DNA from: JBHIDJ01 sp046760105 | GTDB lineage: Bacteria; Pseudomonadota; Gammaproteobacteria; Acidiferrobacterales; SPGG2 | Reading direction: 5' to 3' | Length of the DNA: 64,000 bases | Assembly (NCBI GenBank): GCA_046760105.1 | Contig: JBHIDJ010000001.1 | Span: 62,001-126,000, forward strand | In this document: in pieces, positions 35,599-43,431 of the stretch | How the letters are laid out: the number at the start of each line of letters is the position of its first letter | Numbering within the stretch: position 1 is the first letter of the stretch | Made by a program: the position numbers and the translations under genes | Notes under the pieces: model-generated | What the model was told of the DNA's origin: nothing | Databases searched by the model: none | Seen by the model: only the letters and a program-made list of their open reading frames with translations

Positions 35599-35925
35599 AT
35601 AGTTACGAGTGGCAAGTAACCAGGAGCAAGTAGAGCAGTCGAGGGTCACGCGTCGCGCGTTGGCAGTGCAGCTGTAACGCGCAGTTGCCAAACTCTAGGG
35701 CTTTGTACTCCGAACTCTGGACGCTAGGACTTAATGCTGTAACTTGCCAGTTCACATTTGTTACTTAACTACTCTTCCAAGGGATGGGATTGGCACCGCC
35801 CTGGGGAAACCCCACTGATCGCTTAACCCCTAACTCCCGATCCCACGTTAATACCCACCAGTACGCGCCGGACACCTGGCGCCTGCAACCTCGTCTAACA
35901 CATTGTCAAAGCAGGAGAACATCAG
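35599..35925. repeat. 327-bp gap with inverted heptamer arrays
   Basis: A left array at 35601-35635 holds five units of the AGTGGCA type; a right array at 35739-35774 carries the same type inverted (CTTGCCA, TTGTTAC). Between them is a TTGGCA...TGCCAA inverted repeat (about 35658-35694). The rest, 35775-35925, contains the leader and a good RBS (AGGAG) of the vWA gene. No ORF is supportable. Confidence 0.6.
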
Positions 35926-37695
35926 ATGCATAGTCTCTTCATCAACCGTTTATCCGTGGCAGTACTTGCTTGCCTCTTGGTAATAGGCTGCTCACTGACG
36001 ACGTCGCCCGAGCAGCGCCAGGTGGACGAGAAGGTCAAAGTGAGCAATCAGGTCATCAGCAGGCCTGAGCCCGAAGACGCGCTCCCCTCACCCCGGTCAA
36101 CCGCGGCTGAGGAAAAACCGGCTGTTGCTGCAGAGGTACCCAAGGCGGCGGCCAAGCTAAAAAGCGAAGGGCGACTCGATGCGTCCCTATTACAGACGCA
36201 ATCTGGAGTAGTTCGAACTCGTGAGCTGGACGCCATACGCTATCCTAGCGAACCCCTGGACCGTGAGAACTACGGCCATTTCGAGGACAATCCAGTTAAG
36301 CGAGTGGCCGAGCACCCGGTCTCCACATTCAGCATCGATGTGGATACGGGCGCCTACGCCAATGTACGACGATTCCTCAAAGCCGGCCGACTGCCGGCAC
36401 AGGACGCGGTGCGGGTCGAGGAGTTGATCAACTACTTTTCCTACAACTACCCTGTGCCGGAAAGCAAGAAGCGGCCCTTTAGTGTGACCACCGAGATGGC
36501 GCCTGCACCCTGGCATCCGGCGAGGTATCTGTTGCACATCGGCATCAAAGGCTATGACATCCCAAAAGCGGATCTACCGCCGGCCAATCTTGTGTTTCTC
36601 GTCGATGTCTCCGGCTCGATGCGGGCACCGAACAAGCTCGATCTATTGAAGACCTCGCTGAAACTGTTGACCCGACAGTTGCGAGCGGATGACCGTATCT
36701 CGATCGTTGTCTACGCCGGTGCCTCGGGCGTGGTGTTGGAGCCGGCACCCGGGGACGCGACCGCCAAGATCACGGCGGCGTTGGATGCGCTCACCGCGGG
36801 TGGCTCCACCAACGGCGGTGCCGGCATCCGGCTAGCCTATAACATGGCCCAACAGGCCTATATTCCGGATGGCATCAACCGCGTCATCCTGGCGACCGAT
36901 GGGGATTTCAATGTGGGTACAGTGAGCTTTGAGGCGCTCAAAGACCTGATCGAGAATAAACGCAAAACCGGTATTTCGCTGACGACTCTCGGGTTTGGTA
37001 CTGGTAACTACAACGATCATCTGATGGAACAGCTCGCCGATGCCGGCAATGGCAACTATGCCTACATCGACAATCTCAATGAAGCGCAGAAGGTGCTGGT
37101 AGATGAGATCTCATCGACCATGCACACGATTGCCAAGGACGTGAAGATCCAGGTCGAGTTCAACCCGGCCGTGGTCACCGAGTACCGCCTGATCGGGTAC
37201 GAAAACCGTGTCTTGAGACGCGAGGATTTTAACAACGACAAGGTTGATGCCGGTGAAATCGGTGCCGGCCACACCGTTACGGCGCTTTACGAAATCGTGC
37301 TGCAAGGTAGCAGCGGTCTATACCTCGAACCCTTGCGTTATGCCCCGAAGGTGAAGGAAACGGATAAGCGTACCAATGAACTTGCCTTCCTACGCATCCG
37401 CTACAAGCTACCCACCAGCACGAAGAGCACACTGATGGAATGGCCACTCAAGAACGCTGATATGACGGCTGACATCGCCAGGACCTCGGAGAATCTCCGC
37501 TTCTCCGCGGCAGTCGCGGCCTTTGGTCAGCTGCTTCGCGGCGGCAAATATACCGAGAACATGAGCTATAGCGATGTGATCGAGCTTGCCAACAGTGCCC
37601 GCAGCCAGGACCACTTCGGCTATCGCGGCGAATTCGTGCAACTCGTAAACCTGGCACAGTCGCTGGCAAGTTCGGATAAACAAGCGAGCCAGTAA
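35926..37695 (+). CDS. von Willebrand factor A domain lipoprotein (YfbK-like)
   Basis: Secreted lipoprotein with a lipobox (VIGC, Cys22). A Pro/Ala/Lys-rich linker is followed by the vWF N-terminal-type domain (about 105-200), a von Willebrand A domain with an intact MIDAS DVSGSM at 227-232, and a C-terminal DUF3520-like region. Length 589 residues. E. coli YfbK has the same plan; its function is not established. It is convergent with an anti-sigma-like gene and an ECF sigma gene, a neighbourhood recorded for this family, suggesting an envelope-sensing module. Confidence 0.88.
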   Translation: MHSLFINRLSVAVLACLLVIGCSLTTSPEQRQVDEKVKVSNQVISRPEPEDALPSPRSTAAEEKPAVAAEVPKAAAKLKSEGRLDASLLQTQSGVVRTRELDAIRYPSEPLDRENYGHFEDNPVKRVAEHPVSTFSIDVDTGAYANVRRFLKAGRLPAQDAVRVEELINYFSYNYPVPESKKRPFSVTTEMAPAPWHPARYLLHIGIKGYDIPKADLPPANLVFLVDVSGSMRAPNKLDLLKTSLKLLTRQLRADDRISIVVYAGASGVVLEPAPGDATAKITAALDALTAGGSTNGGAGIRLAYNMAQQAYIPDGINRVILATDGDFNVGTVSFEALKDLIENKRKTGISLTTLGFGTGNYNDHLMEQLADAGNGNYAYIDNLNEAQKVLVDEISSTMHTIAKDVKIQVEFNPAVVTEYRLIGYENRVLRREDFNNDKVDAGEIGAGHTVTALYEIVLQGSSGLYLEPLRYAPKVKETDKRTNELAFLRIRYKLPTSTKSTLMEWPLKNADMTADIARTSENLRFSAAVAAFGQLLRGGKYTENMSYSDVIELANSARSQDHFGYRGEFVQLVNLAQSLASSDKQASQ

Positions 37696-37711
37696 CCGGT
37701 GCAGTATTAAC

Positions 37712-37771
37712 CCGCGAACCGCTTGCCTGCCGGCGCTGCTCACAGGCAGGCGGTTCGCGGCGATCATTTTC
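37712..37771 (+). terminator. Hairpin between vWA and anti-sigma genes
   Basis: A perfect 11-bp stem (CCGCGAACCGC at 37712-37722 with GCGGTTCGCGG at 37750-37760) is strengthened by inner GCCTG/CAGGC pairs. CGATCATTTT follows on the plus strand. It starts 17 bp after the vWA stop and may end that transcript, though the T-run is short and displaced. Confidence 0.5.
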
Positions 37772-37922
37772 TAAGTCGAGAATGTGAAGAGGTTCTCCTT
37801 CAGTACAAACAAACCTGATCGCGACTAATCTTACCGAAATCGGCCACGACAAAATGTTTCTGTGAATAAGCAAAGTGGAACTCTGTAAATTTCCCTGCAT
37901 CACTTGTCATCTCATCACGAAC

Positions 37923-39146
37923 TCAGTCAACAAGCTCAAATTCAACCGCTGTGACGCCGGCCTCATTCAAACGCTCATCCGAGTCGCGTCTAAATCCATA
38001 CCATATATCAACAGATCCACCAGTGAGTGATTGAGTTTCCCGCGAAAAGCCTGTGCCAAGCGGTGCGGTAACCAACCCCGTGTCAGACACGGCCAAATTC
38101 CAAGGTGTCTTAGTAGCAATAATCATGAACGGGTGATTGGTTACATCAGAGATAGTGCCGTCGGGCCGCATCACTTCGACTTTGAGTTGCACCGATTGCC
38201 CTCGTTTGAGCGTAATAACCTCCCCGTCTGTAATGGGTCTACCATCGACTGAAATCCGAAGTGATACTGGTTCAAAAGGAAGCGGATAATCCGGATACCG
38301 TTTCTCAAATGCGGCTAGCCTGTCGTATCCCTCGGCTACCTTTCCCTGACGTAGCAGTCCGCCGATCTCCTCCAGGGACTCTTGAGGTGAAAGCTCTTTA
38401 GACTCGGTGGTTGCCATCAACGCCACGGATGACTCACCCAACCTGCCCTGTTTTCGCAATTCCTCGTCCTTTTCGAGCGCCGATTCGTCTAGCGCAACGG
38501 CGCCACCGACGCCAGCGGAGCTACTACGGGCTTGTTCACGGGCCTTCTTTGACGGCTCAGCCGTTACCATCTTGCGTTCTTTCAAACTGGCTTCCTGCCG
38601 TGCGGTCGTAGACTCCGGGGCGACGGGGGGGCGCGCCGATGCTGGTTTTTGTTCCGCGGGAGCCGCTTCCTGTTTCATCAAAGCCGTGTTCTGCGCAGCC
38701 GGTGCGCGCGCTGCGGTGACTTTCCTTTTGCGCTTGAGTGCCGCTTTGCTATCTGCAGCGGCATCGGCAGGGGCGCCGGCAACTACGGCGGAAGTATCGT
38801 CTCTCTTCCCTTGTGATAGCTCTTCCTCCATCGCCGATTCGAGGGTCGGTTCTGACAGGCTCTTTGGCGAAAACGGAACGCTGTCCTCGTCAAACATAAA
38901 GGTCACCAGACCAACAGTTAACACCAGCACCGCGGCGAGCGATGCTGGAATCATCCAGTTGCGTGTGAACGGACTACGAGCGACACGCGACGTGGCTTTT
39001 GTCGCCTGTCTTGCCGCCGAGAGGATGGCCGCGTCGAGTTCGTCTGGAGGATTTTCGTCCGTAGTCGCTTTGTAGACACGGGAGAGTACAGACCGGTTCT
39101 GCAAGTATTCGTCTAGTGCACGGTCAATCGGCTTTTGTGAGCTCAT
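37923..39146 (-). CDS. Membrane anti-sigma-like protein with C-terminal Ig-like domain
   Basis: Bitopic protein of 407 residues, probable partner of the ECF sigma factor encoded 3 bp upstream. A cytoplasmic N-terminus (1-65) with the PPDELDAAILSAAR segment lacks the zinc HxxxCxxC motif of classical anti-sigma domains. One membrane helix lies at about 66-87. A long low-complexity Ala/Lys/Glu linker (about 100-260) leads to a C-terminal Ig-like (Big_2-type) domain (about 280-405). The function is inferred from topology and operon only. It converges with the vWA lipoprotein gene. Confidence 0.7.
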   Translation of the reverse strand: MSSQKPIDRALDEYLQNRSVLSRVYKATTDENPPDELDAAILSAARQATKATSRVARSPFTRNWMIPASLAAVLVLTVGLVTFMFDEDSVPFSPKSLSEPTLESAMEEELSQGKRDDTSAVVAGAPADAAADSKAALKRKRKVTAARAPAAQNTALMKQEAAPAEQKPASARPPVAPESTTARQEASLKERKMVTAEPSKKAREQARSSSAGVGGAVALDESALEKDEELRKQGRLGESSVALMATTESKELSPQESLEEIGGLLRQGKVAEGYDRLAAFEKRYPDYPLPFEPVSLRISVDGRPITDGEVITLKRGQSVQLKVEVMRPDGTISDVTNHPFMIIATKTPWNLAVSDTGLVTAPLGTGFSRETQSLTGGSVDIWYGFRRDSDERLNEAGVTAVEFELVD

Positions 39147-39149
39147 CCT

Positions 39150-39737
39150 TTATTCACCAAACCCTTGTAACCCTTGCCTCAGCTTGGCCACAGCATATCG
39201 TAATCGACTTTTCGCCGTCTCGGGATTAACGCCGGTTATGTCGGCGATTTCATCGACCGAAAAACCCGCCTCCTCCCGCAGTAGAAAGGCCTCCCGCTGG
39301 GCCTGCGGCAGCTCGTGTACGAGTTCGAGCAGGCGGCTTGTGAAGCGCTTGAGATGCAACCGATTCTCGACTTGCACGCAGTCCATGTCGGGCAGATTCT
39401 CGAGTTCCACATTGTCGTCTACGCTCTCTGGATTTGACAACCCCGCGATCGTGGTCGGGTTGTGTGATTGTTTGCGGTAATGATCGACCACACGATTATG
39501 GGCTAACCGAAAGAGATAAGTGGTGAACTTGGCGCGCACTTCATAGTGCTCCCGCGCGCGAATCAAGTTCGTCCAGATATCTTGAAACAGCTCCTGTGCA
39601 TCGTCTGCATTCCCACACTGACGCAATAGGTAGCGATACAACGCGCCCCGGTAGCGCTTATAGATGATCTCAAACGCACGAAAGTCGCCTTTACTATAAG
39701 CCAGCATCAAGTTCTCGTCACTCTGTCGACTATCCAT
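39150..39737 (-). CDS. ECF RNA polymerase sigma factor
   Basis: Extracytoplasmic-function sigma-70 factor, 195 residues. Region 2 is seen in DAQELFQDIWTNLIRAREHY and the FTTYLFRLAHNRVVDHYRK core-binding/-10 part; region 4 in LPQAQREAFLLREEAGFSVD and the helix-turn-helix VNPETAKSRLRYAVAKLR. Translationally close (3 bp) to its putative anti-sigma partner. The start region lacks a Shine-Dalgarno and is preceded by an inverted repeat (39743-39766). Confidence 0.93.
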   Translation of the reverse strand: MDSRQSDENLMLAYSKGDFRAFEIIYKRYRGALYRYLLRQCGNADDAQELFQDIWTNLIRAREHYEVRAKFTTYLFRLAHNRVVDHYRKQSHNPTTIAGLSNPESVDDNVELENLPDMDCVQVENRLHLKRFTSRLLELVHELPQAQREAFLLREEAGFSVDEIADITGVNPETAKSRLRYAVAKLRQGLQGFGE

Positions 39738-39742
39738 TTATT

Positions 39743-39766
39743 CTAAACGTTGCGGAATGCGTTTAG
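39743..39766 (-). promoter_or_regulatory. Inverted repeat just upstream of the sigma gene
   Basis: Arms CTAAACG and CGTTTAG (39743-39749 and 39760-39766) with a 10-bp loop end 5 bp before the sigma ATG, where an RBS would be. It could be an operator or a hairpin limiting translation initiation; nothing in the sequence decides between them. Confidence 0.4.
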
Positions 39767-39887
39767 GGTCACGCTTCATACTGTGAAGTGCTCTCTTGTC
39801 CGTCGACCGTGCTGTGCTGTCGAAAAGGCGCTCGGTGATCGAAACCGATGACGTCGATCCGCGCCAGGCGCTCAGTGGAACAGATGA

Positions 39888-40505
39888 CTAGGTGTCACGC
39901 CGCCCGGTAAAGGCTCTGGCCAGCGTACCCTGATCGACATACTCAAGTTCTCCTCCAACCGGTACGCCGTAAGCGATGCGCGTTGCACGTATCTTGCGGG
40001 CACGAGCAAGTTCGCCGATATAATGTGCGGTCGCCTCACCCTCTACCGTCAGGTTGGTGGCCAGAATGACCTCTTTAATGGATCCTTCGTCCAAGAGCGC
40101 CTCGAGACGCGGAATGCCCAGTTCTTCCGGACCAATACCGTCCAGCGGCGAAAGACGGCCCATCAAAACGAAGTACAAGCCCTTATAGACACCCGCCTGT
40201 TCCAAAGACATGAGATCGGCGGGAGACTCGACGACGCATAGCTGCGAACGGTCTCGCCGCGACGAATTGCATAGTGGACAGATTTCCTGTTCGCTGAAGT
40301 TGTTACAGCGCCTACAGTGGATCACGCGCTCCAGCGCATTGCGTAGCGAATCGACAATCTGACGTCCGCCTTCCCGATCGCGTTCGAGCAAATATAGCGC
40401 CATACGTTGCGCGCTTTTGGGACCTACTCCAGGCAGCCGGCGCAGCGCCTGCTTGAGGGCTTCTATCGCAGGGGTAACGGCAGCCCGATCATGTGTATCC
40501 GACAT
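39888..40505 (-). CDS. recR: Recombination mediator RecR
   Basis: With RecF and RecO, loads RecA on gapped DNA. It has an N-terminal helix-hairpin-helix (LRRLPGVGPKSAQRMA), a zinc finger CRRCNNFSEQEICPLC (about 57-72), a Toprim domain (LCVVESPADLMSLEQAGVY) and the C-terminal Walker-like segment. Length 205 residues. Third gene of dnaX-ybaB-recR, the usual order. Confidence 0.97.
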   Translation of the reverse strand: MSDTHDRAAVTPAIEALKQALRRLPGVGPKSAQRMALYLLERDREGGRQIVDSLRNALERVIHCRRCNNFSEQEICPLCNSSRRDRSQLCVVESPADLMSLEQAGVYKGLYFVLMGRLSPLDGIGPEELGIPRLEALLDEGSIKEVILATNLTVEGEATAHYIGELARARKIRATRIAYGVPVGGELEYVDQGTLARAFTGRRDT

Positions 40506-40515
40506 CGGGCACGAC

Positions 40516-40836
40516 TTAGGGTGACAACTTGAGTCCTGGAATGTTAAATCCGCCGGTCAGTCCAGCCAGCTTCTCCTGGCTCGCCTTCTCTACCTTGCGC
40601 ACGGCATCGTTCACCGCCGCTGCGACCAGATCTTCAAGTACCTCCTTGTCGTCTTGCATAAGACTCGAGTCAATCTCAACGCGTTTGACGTCGTGGCGGC
40701 AGGTCATGGTCACGGTCACCATGCCTCCGCCGGCAGTTCCCGCCACCTCAATCTTTGCCAACTCTTCCTGCGCACGGCGCAAGTTCTCCTGCATAGCCTG
40801 CGCCTGTTTCATGAGATTACCAAGTCCGCCTTTCAT
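40516..40836 (-). CDS. ybaB: Nucleoid-associated protein YbaB/EbfC
   Basis: Small dimeric DNA-binding protein of 106 residues. MKGGLGNLMKQAQAMQENLR and the GGGMVTVTMTCRHDVKRVEID segment are typical. ATG 40836 shares a base with the dnaX stop (TGATG); a GTG one codon upstream is the alternative. Lies between dnaX and recR as in most proteobacteria. Confidence 0.96.
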   Translation of the reverse strand: MKGGLGNLMKQAQAMQENLRRAQEELAKIEVAGTAGGGMVTVTMTCRHDVKRVEIDSSLMQDDKEVLEDLVAAAVNDAVRKVEKASQEKLAGLTGGFNIPGLKLSP

Positions 40837-42401
40837 CACTCATCCTCGCTACTTAAGGCTTTGGGTCGAACAGAACCCGGGGTCACGCGCGCGTTAAAGC
40901 GCTGCTCCAACGCCTTCACGTTCGGGTCATTGTATATAGCATCAAACGCCGCTTGTTGTTGTGCGTCCTGTAGACGCGATCGCTGCTGAGCGGGTGTTTC
41001 TTCCTGTGGCTGGCCAACACGCATTTTCAATCGCAGCGGCGTGCCGTAAAACCGCTCCAATGCGTCTTTGAGTGCGGATTCACGTTCCTTGCTGTAAAGC
41101 TGAGCGCAGCCCTCATCGAGCACCAATAACATCTCGCCTTGCTCGTAGGACTCTAACATGCTGTTGTTGGCCATCTCGCTGACTAGTCCGGTGATCTTCA
41201 GCTGTCTGACGACATCGGTCCAGCTCTCCGAGGCGCGCGCGCGGTCCGCTGCCTCGACAGAAATCGCGGGTCTATCGACCGATTCTACCTCTGCTACTGG
41301 CTGTCCACCCAGTGCCGCCGCCGGCCGAAATGCCAGCATCCGCAACAGGATCATTTCGAGTCCCGTGCGCATATCGGGCGTCAGCGTCAGGTCGCGCCTA
41401 CCGATCAGGCCGATCTGATAATAGAGTTGTACATCCTCGCGTGTCATCGCGTGAGCGTGCGCTAGGATCCTTTCCCGATTTCCGTTGTCATTACCGATTA
41501 ACGCGGGATCGACCTGTGCGAGCGAGATCTGATGTAGGCTAAGCAGCAGTTCGCTTAATACGGCATCGTAATCGGTACTTTGTTCGGAGACATCCGCAAC
41601 AACAGTCAACAGTGCACGTGCGTTAGCGTCGGTCAATGCCTGCAATAGCCGCTCCACTGCATCTTGGTCGATTGTGCCTAGCATATCGCGGACATCGGGT
41701 TCGACAACTTTGCCACCCCCAAAGGCGATCGCTTGATCCAGTAAGCTCAAGGCATCACGCATACTGCCGTCGGCAGAACGGGCAAGCAGCGCAAGCGCCG
41801 CTTCATCATATTGCACCTCTTCCGTATCGAGAATCTTCTTTAACTGCGCGCGAATCAAGTCGGGTAACAACCGTTTAAGATTGAATTGCAGACAGCGCGA
41901 CAGAATGGTCATCGGCAGCTTTTGTGGATCGGTGGTGGCAAGCAAAAACTTTACATGTGCAGGCGGCTCTTCAAGAGTCTTCAACAGTGCATTAAAACTG
42001 TGTCCGGACAACATGTGGACCTCATCGATCAGATACACCTTATAGCGGCCACGCATCGACGCGTATTGAACATTCTCCAACAACTCCCGGGTATCATCGA
42101 CTTTCGTGCGCGAGGCCGCGTCGACCTCGATGAGGTCGATGAAGCGTCCTTCATCCAGCTCCGTGCACGCCCGGCAAACGCCGCAAGGCTTGGAGCTGAC
42201 GCCCTGCTCGCAGTTGAGTGACTTCGCCAGTATGCGCGCGATCGTAGTCTTACCTACACCGCGCGTGCCAGTAAACAGAAATGCGTGGTGCACACGCTCA
42301 TAGTCCAGCGCATGCACGAGCGCGCGCACGACGTGCTCTTGACCCACAACTTCCGAGAACGTACGAGGACGATACTTGCGTGCTAGGACTTGGTAACTCA
42401 C
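40836..42401 (-). CDS. dnaX: DNA polymerase III subunits gamma/tau
   Basis: Clamp-loader ATPase. It starts with the family sequence VSYQVLARKYRPRTFSEVVG at a GTG codon (42401); the open frame to 42479 runs antisense through the SRP RNA gene and is not coding. The Walker A GTRGVGKTTIARI, the zinc cysteines (CEQG...CGVCRAC) and the SRC motif (ILSRCLQF) are present. The 521 residues include a C-terminal region shorter than E. coli tau (643). I see no A-rich slippery heptamer for a gamma frameshift. Confidence 0.95.
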   Translation of the reverse strand: MSYQVLARKYRPRTFSEVVGQEHVVRALVHALDYERVHHAFLFTGTRGVGKTTIARILAKSLNCEQGVSSKPCGVCRACTELDEGRFIDLIEVDAASRTKVDDTRELLENVQYASMRGRYKVYLIDEVHMLSGHSFNALLKTLEEPPAHVKFLLATTDPQKLPMTILSRCLQFNLKRLLPDLIRAQLKKILDTEEVQYDEAALALLARSADGSMRDALSLLDQAIAFGGGKVVEPDVRDMLGTIDQDAVERLLQALTDANARALLTVVADVSEQSTDYDAVLSELLLSLHQISLAQVDPALIGNDNGNRERILAHAHAMTREDVQLYYQIGLIGRRDLTLTPDMRTGLEMILLRMLAFRPAAALGGQPVAEVESVDRPAISVEAADRARASESWTDVVRQLKITGLVSEMANNSMLESYEQGEMLLVLDEGCAQLYSKERESALKDALERFYGTPLRLKMRVGQPQEETPAQQRSRLQDAQQQAAFDAIYNDPNVKALEQRFNARVTPGSVRPKALSSEDE

Positions 42402-42443
42402 GTGTATCTTAGCGCCGGCCTTACATGCTATGAGATAAGGGCG

Positions 42444-42560
42444 GGTGGCGGCTCCAGCCAGCCACACCCCAGCACCCAACGTGGTCGCTGCGGCTGCTTC
42501 CTTCCGGACCTGACCGGGTTCACAACCCCGTCGTCGCTGGGGGGACCGGCCTTCGCCGCC
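42444..42560 (-). ncRNA. ffs: 4.5S signal recognition particle RNA
   Basis: SRP RNA that, with Ffh, targets membrane proteins. The apical domain at 42492-42515 contains the universally conserved CAGGUCCGGAAGGAAGCAGC, and flanking arms (GGCGGC at the 5' end with GCCGCC at the 3' end; CCCCCCAGC with GCUGGGG) form one long hairpin of about 117 nt. Ends are estimated from the pairing. It lies 42 bp upstream of dnaX on the same strand. A TACACT -10 is seen at 42578-42583 but no matching -35. Confidence 0.93.
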
Positions 42561-42609
42561 GTGCTACAACGAGGCGAAGTGTAGCACGGGCCGCATCAGC
42601 GCTTCCTCC

Positions 42610-42662
42610 TCCCCCTGCCCCTCCTCTCCCCTCCCTGTCCCTCCCCAACACGTGGGGAGGGA
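42610..42662 (+). repeat. C-rich hairpin element, left copy of a second inverted pair
   Basis: A CCCCTCCTCTCCCCTCCCTG-type tract is followed by CCTCCCCAAC-acg-TGGGGAGGG. Nearly the same sequence, inverted, is at 42811-42862. It sits where the -35 region of the ffs promoter would be expected. Confidence 0.7.
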
Positions 42663-42810
42663 ATGGAACGCCTGCTGTCGTTAAAGCAGGAAACCTTCTT
42701 AGTACGAGAAGTAGTGATGACCCGCTCTTGCTCTTTTTCCTCCGTAGGAACCACCGCCCACTTTGTTGGCAAGGGAAGTTAGGGGTAGGTGGGAAGACCA
42801 CGGAGGGGTG

Positions 42811-42862
42811 TTTCCTCCCCCACTTGTTGGGGAGGGACAGGGAGGGGAGAGGAGGGTTAGGG
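42811..42862 (-). repeat. C-rich hairpin element, right copy of a second inverted pair
   Basis: Inverted near-identical copy of 42610-42662 (minus strand: CTCCTCTCCCCTCCCTGTCC and so on). The pair could form a cruciform or long RNA hairpin with about 150 bp between the copies. Confidence 0.7.
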
Positions 42863-42919
42863 CGAGGTAGTGGCGGAGAGGGAGGCCGCTCTCGCCCACT
42901 CCATGGACTATGCGGCACC

Positions 42920-43138
42920 TGCACATCCCTGTGCAATGGCCGCTCCTGTGCATCCTTGCACGCGCGATGCACAGGGACGTGCGAGTGCCGCGAGAGACAA
43001 GATGTCGAGAGCGGCCGGCACGTGCATCTCGGCAACCGCTCCTGCGTTGCTCTACCTCCCTACATCCCTGTAGGTCGCATGCACATCGGGCCGCTCTTGC
43101 GTTCCCACGCTTCGCGGCACTTCCCACATCCATGTGGG
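42920..43138. repeat. Cluster of palindromes with fixed TCC loop
   Basis: Palindromes occur at 42920-42935 (TGCACA-tccc-TGTGCA), 42948-42961 (GTGCA-tcct-TGCAC), 42969-42982 (GCAC...GTGC), 43059-43074 (CCTACA-tccc-TGTAGG) and 43123-43138 (CCCACA-tcca-TGTGGG). The loop stays TCCN while the outer arm bases change in pairs. Spacers share CCGCTC(C/T)TG(C/T)G motifs. Confidence 0.6.
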
Positions 43139-43176
43139 TCGGATTCTCACATGTTCTCATCCGCCATCCTTAACCG

Positions 43177-43310
<134 letters not shown>

Positions 43311-43431
43311 GTTGTGAACTTGCTGCCCTATGTGACGTCCGACTCAGGGCGCGCTGAAGGGTAGACCAACTTCCCAACCTGATGCAACGGATTGCTATTA
43401 AAACGTCGCTTCCGGATCCTTGCTAGCGCGG

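Noticed and set aside
40836..42401. Programmed frameshift in dnaX
   Set aside because: No run of A with a following hairpin is visible in the gene, so no separate gamma product can be claimed.
42402..42479. Upstream extension of DnaX
   Set aside because: It overlaps the 4.5S RNA 3' end; family homology begins exactly at the GTG at 42401.
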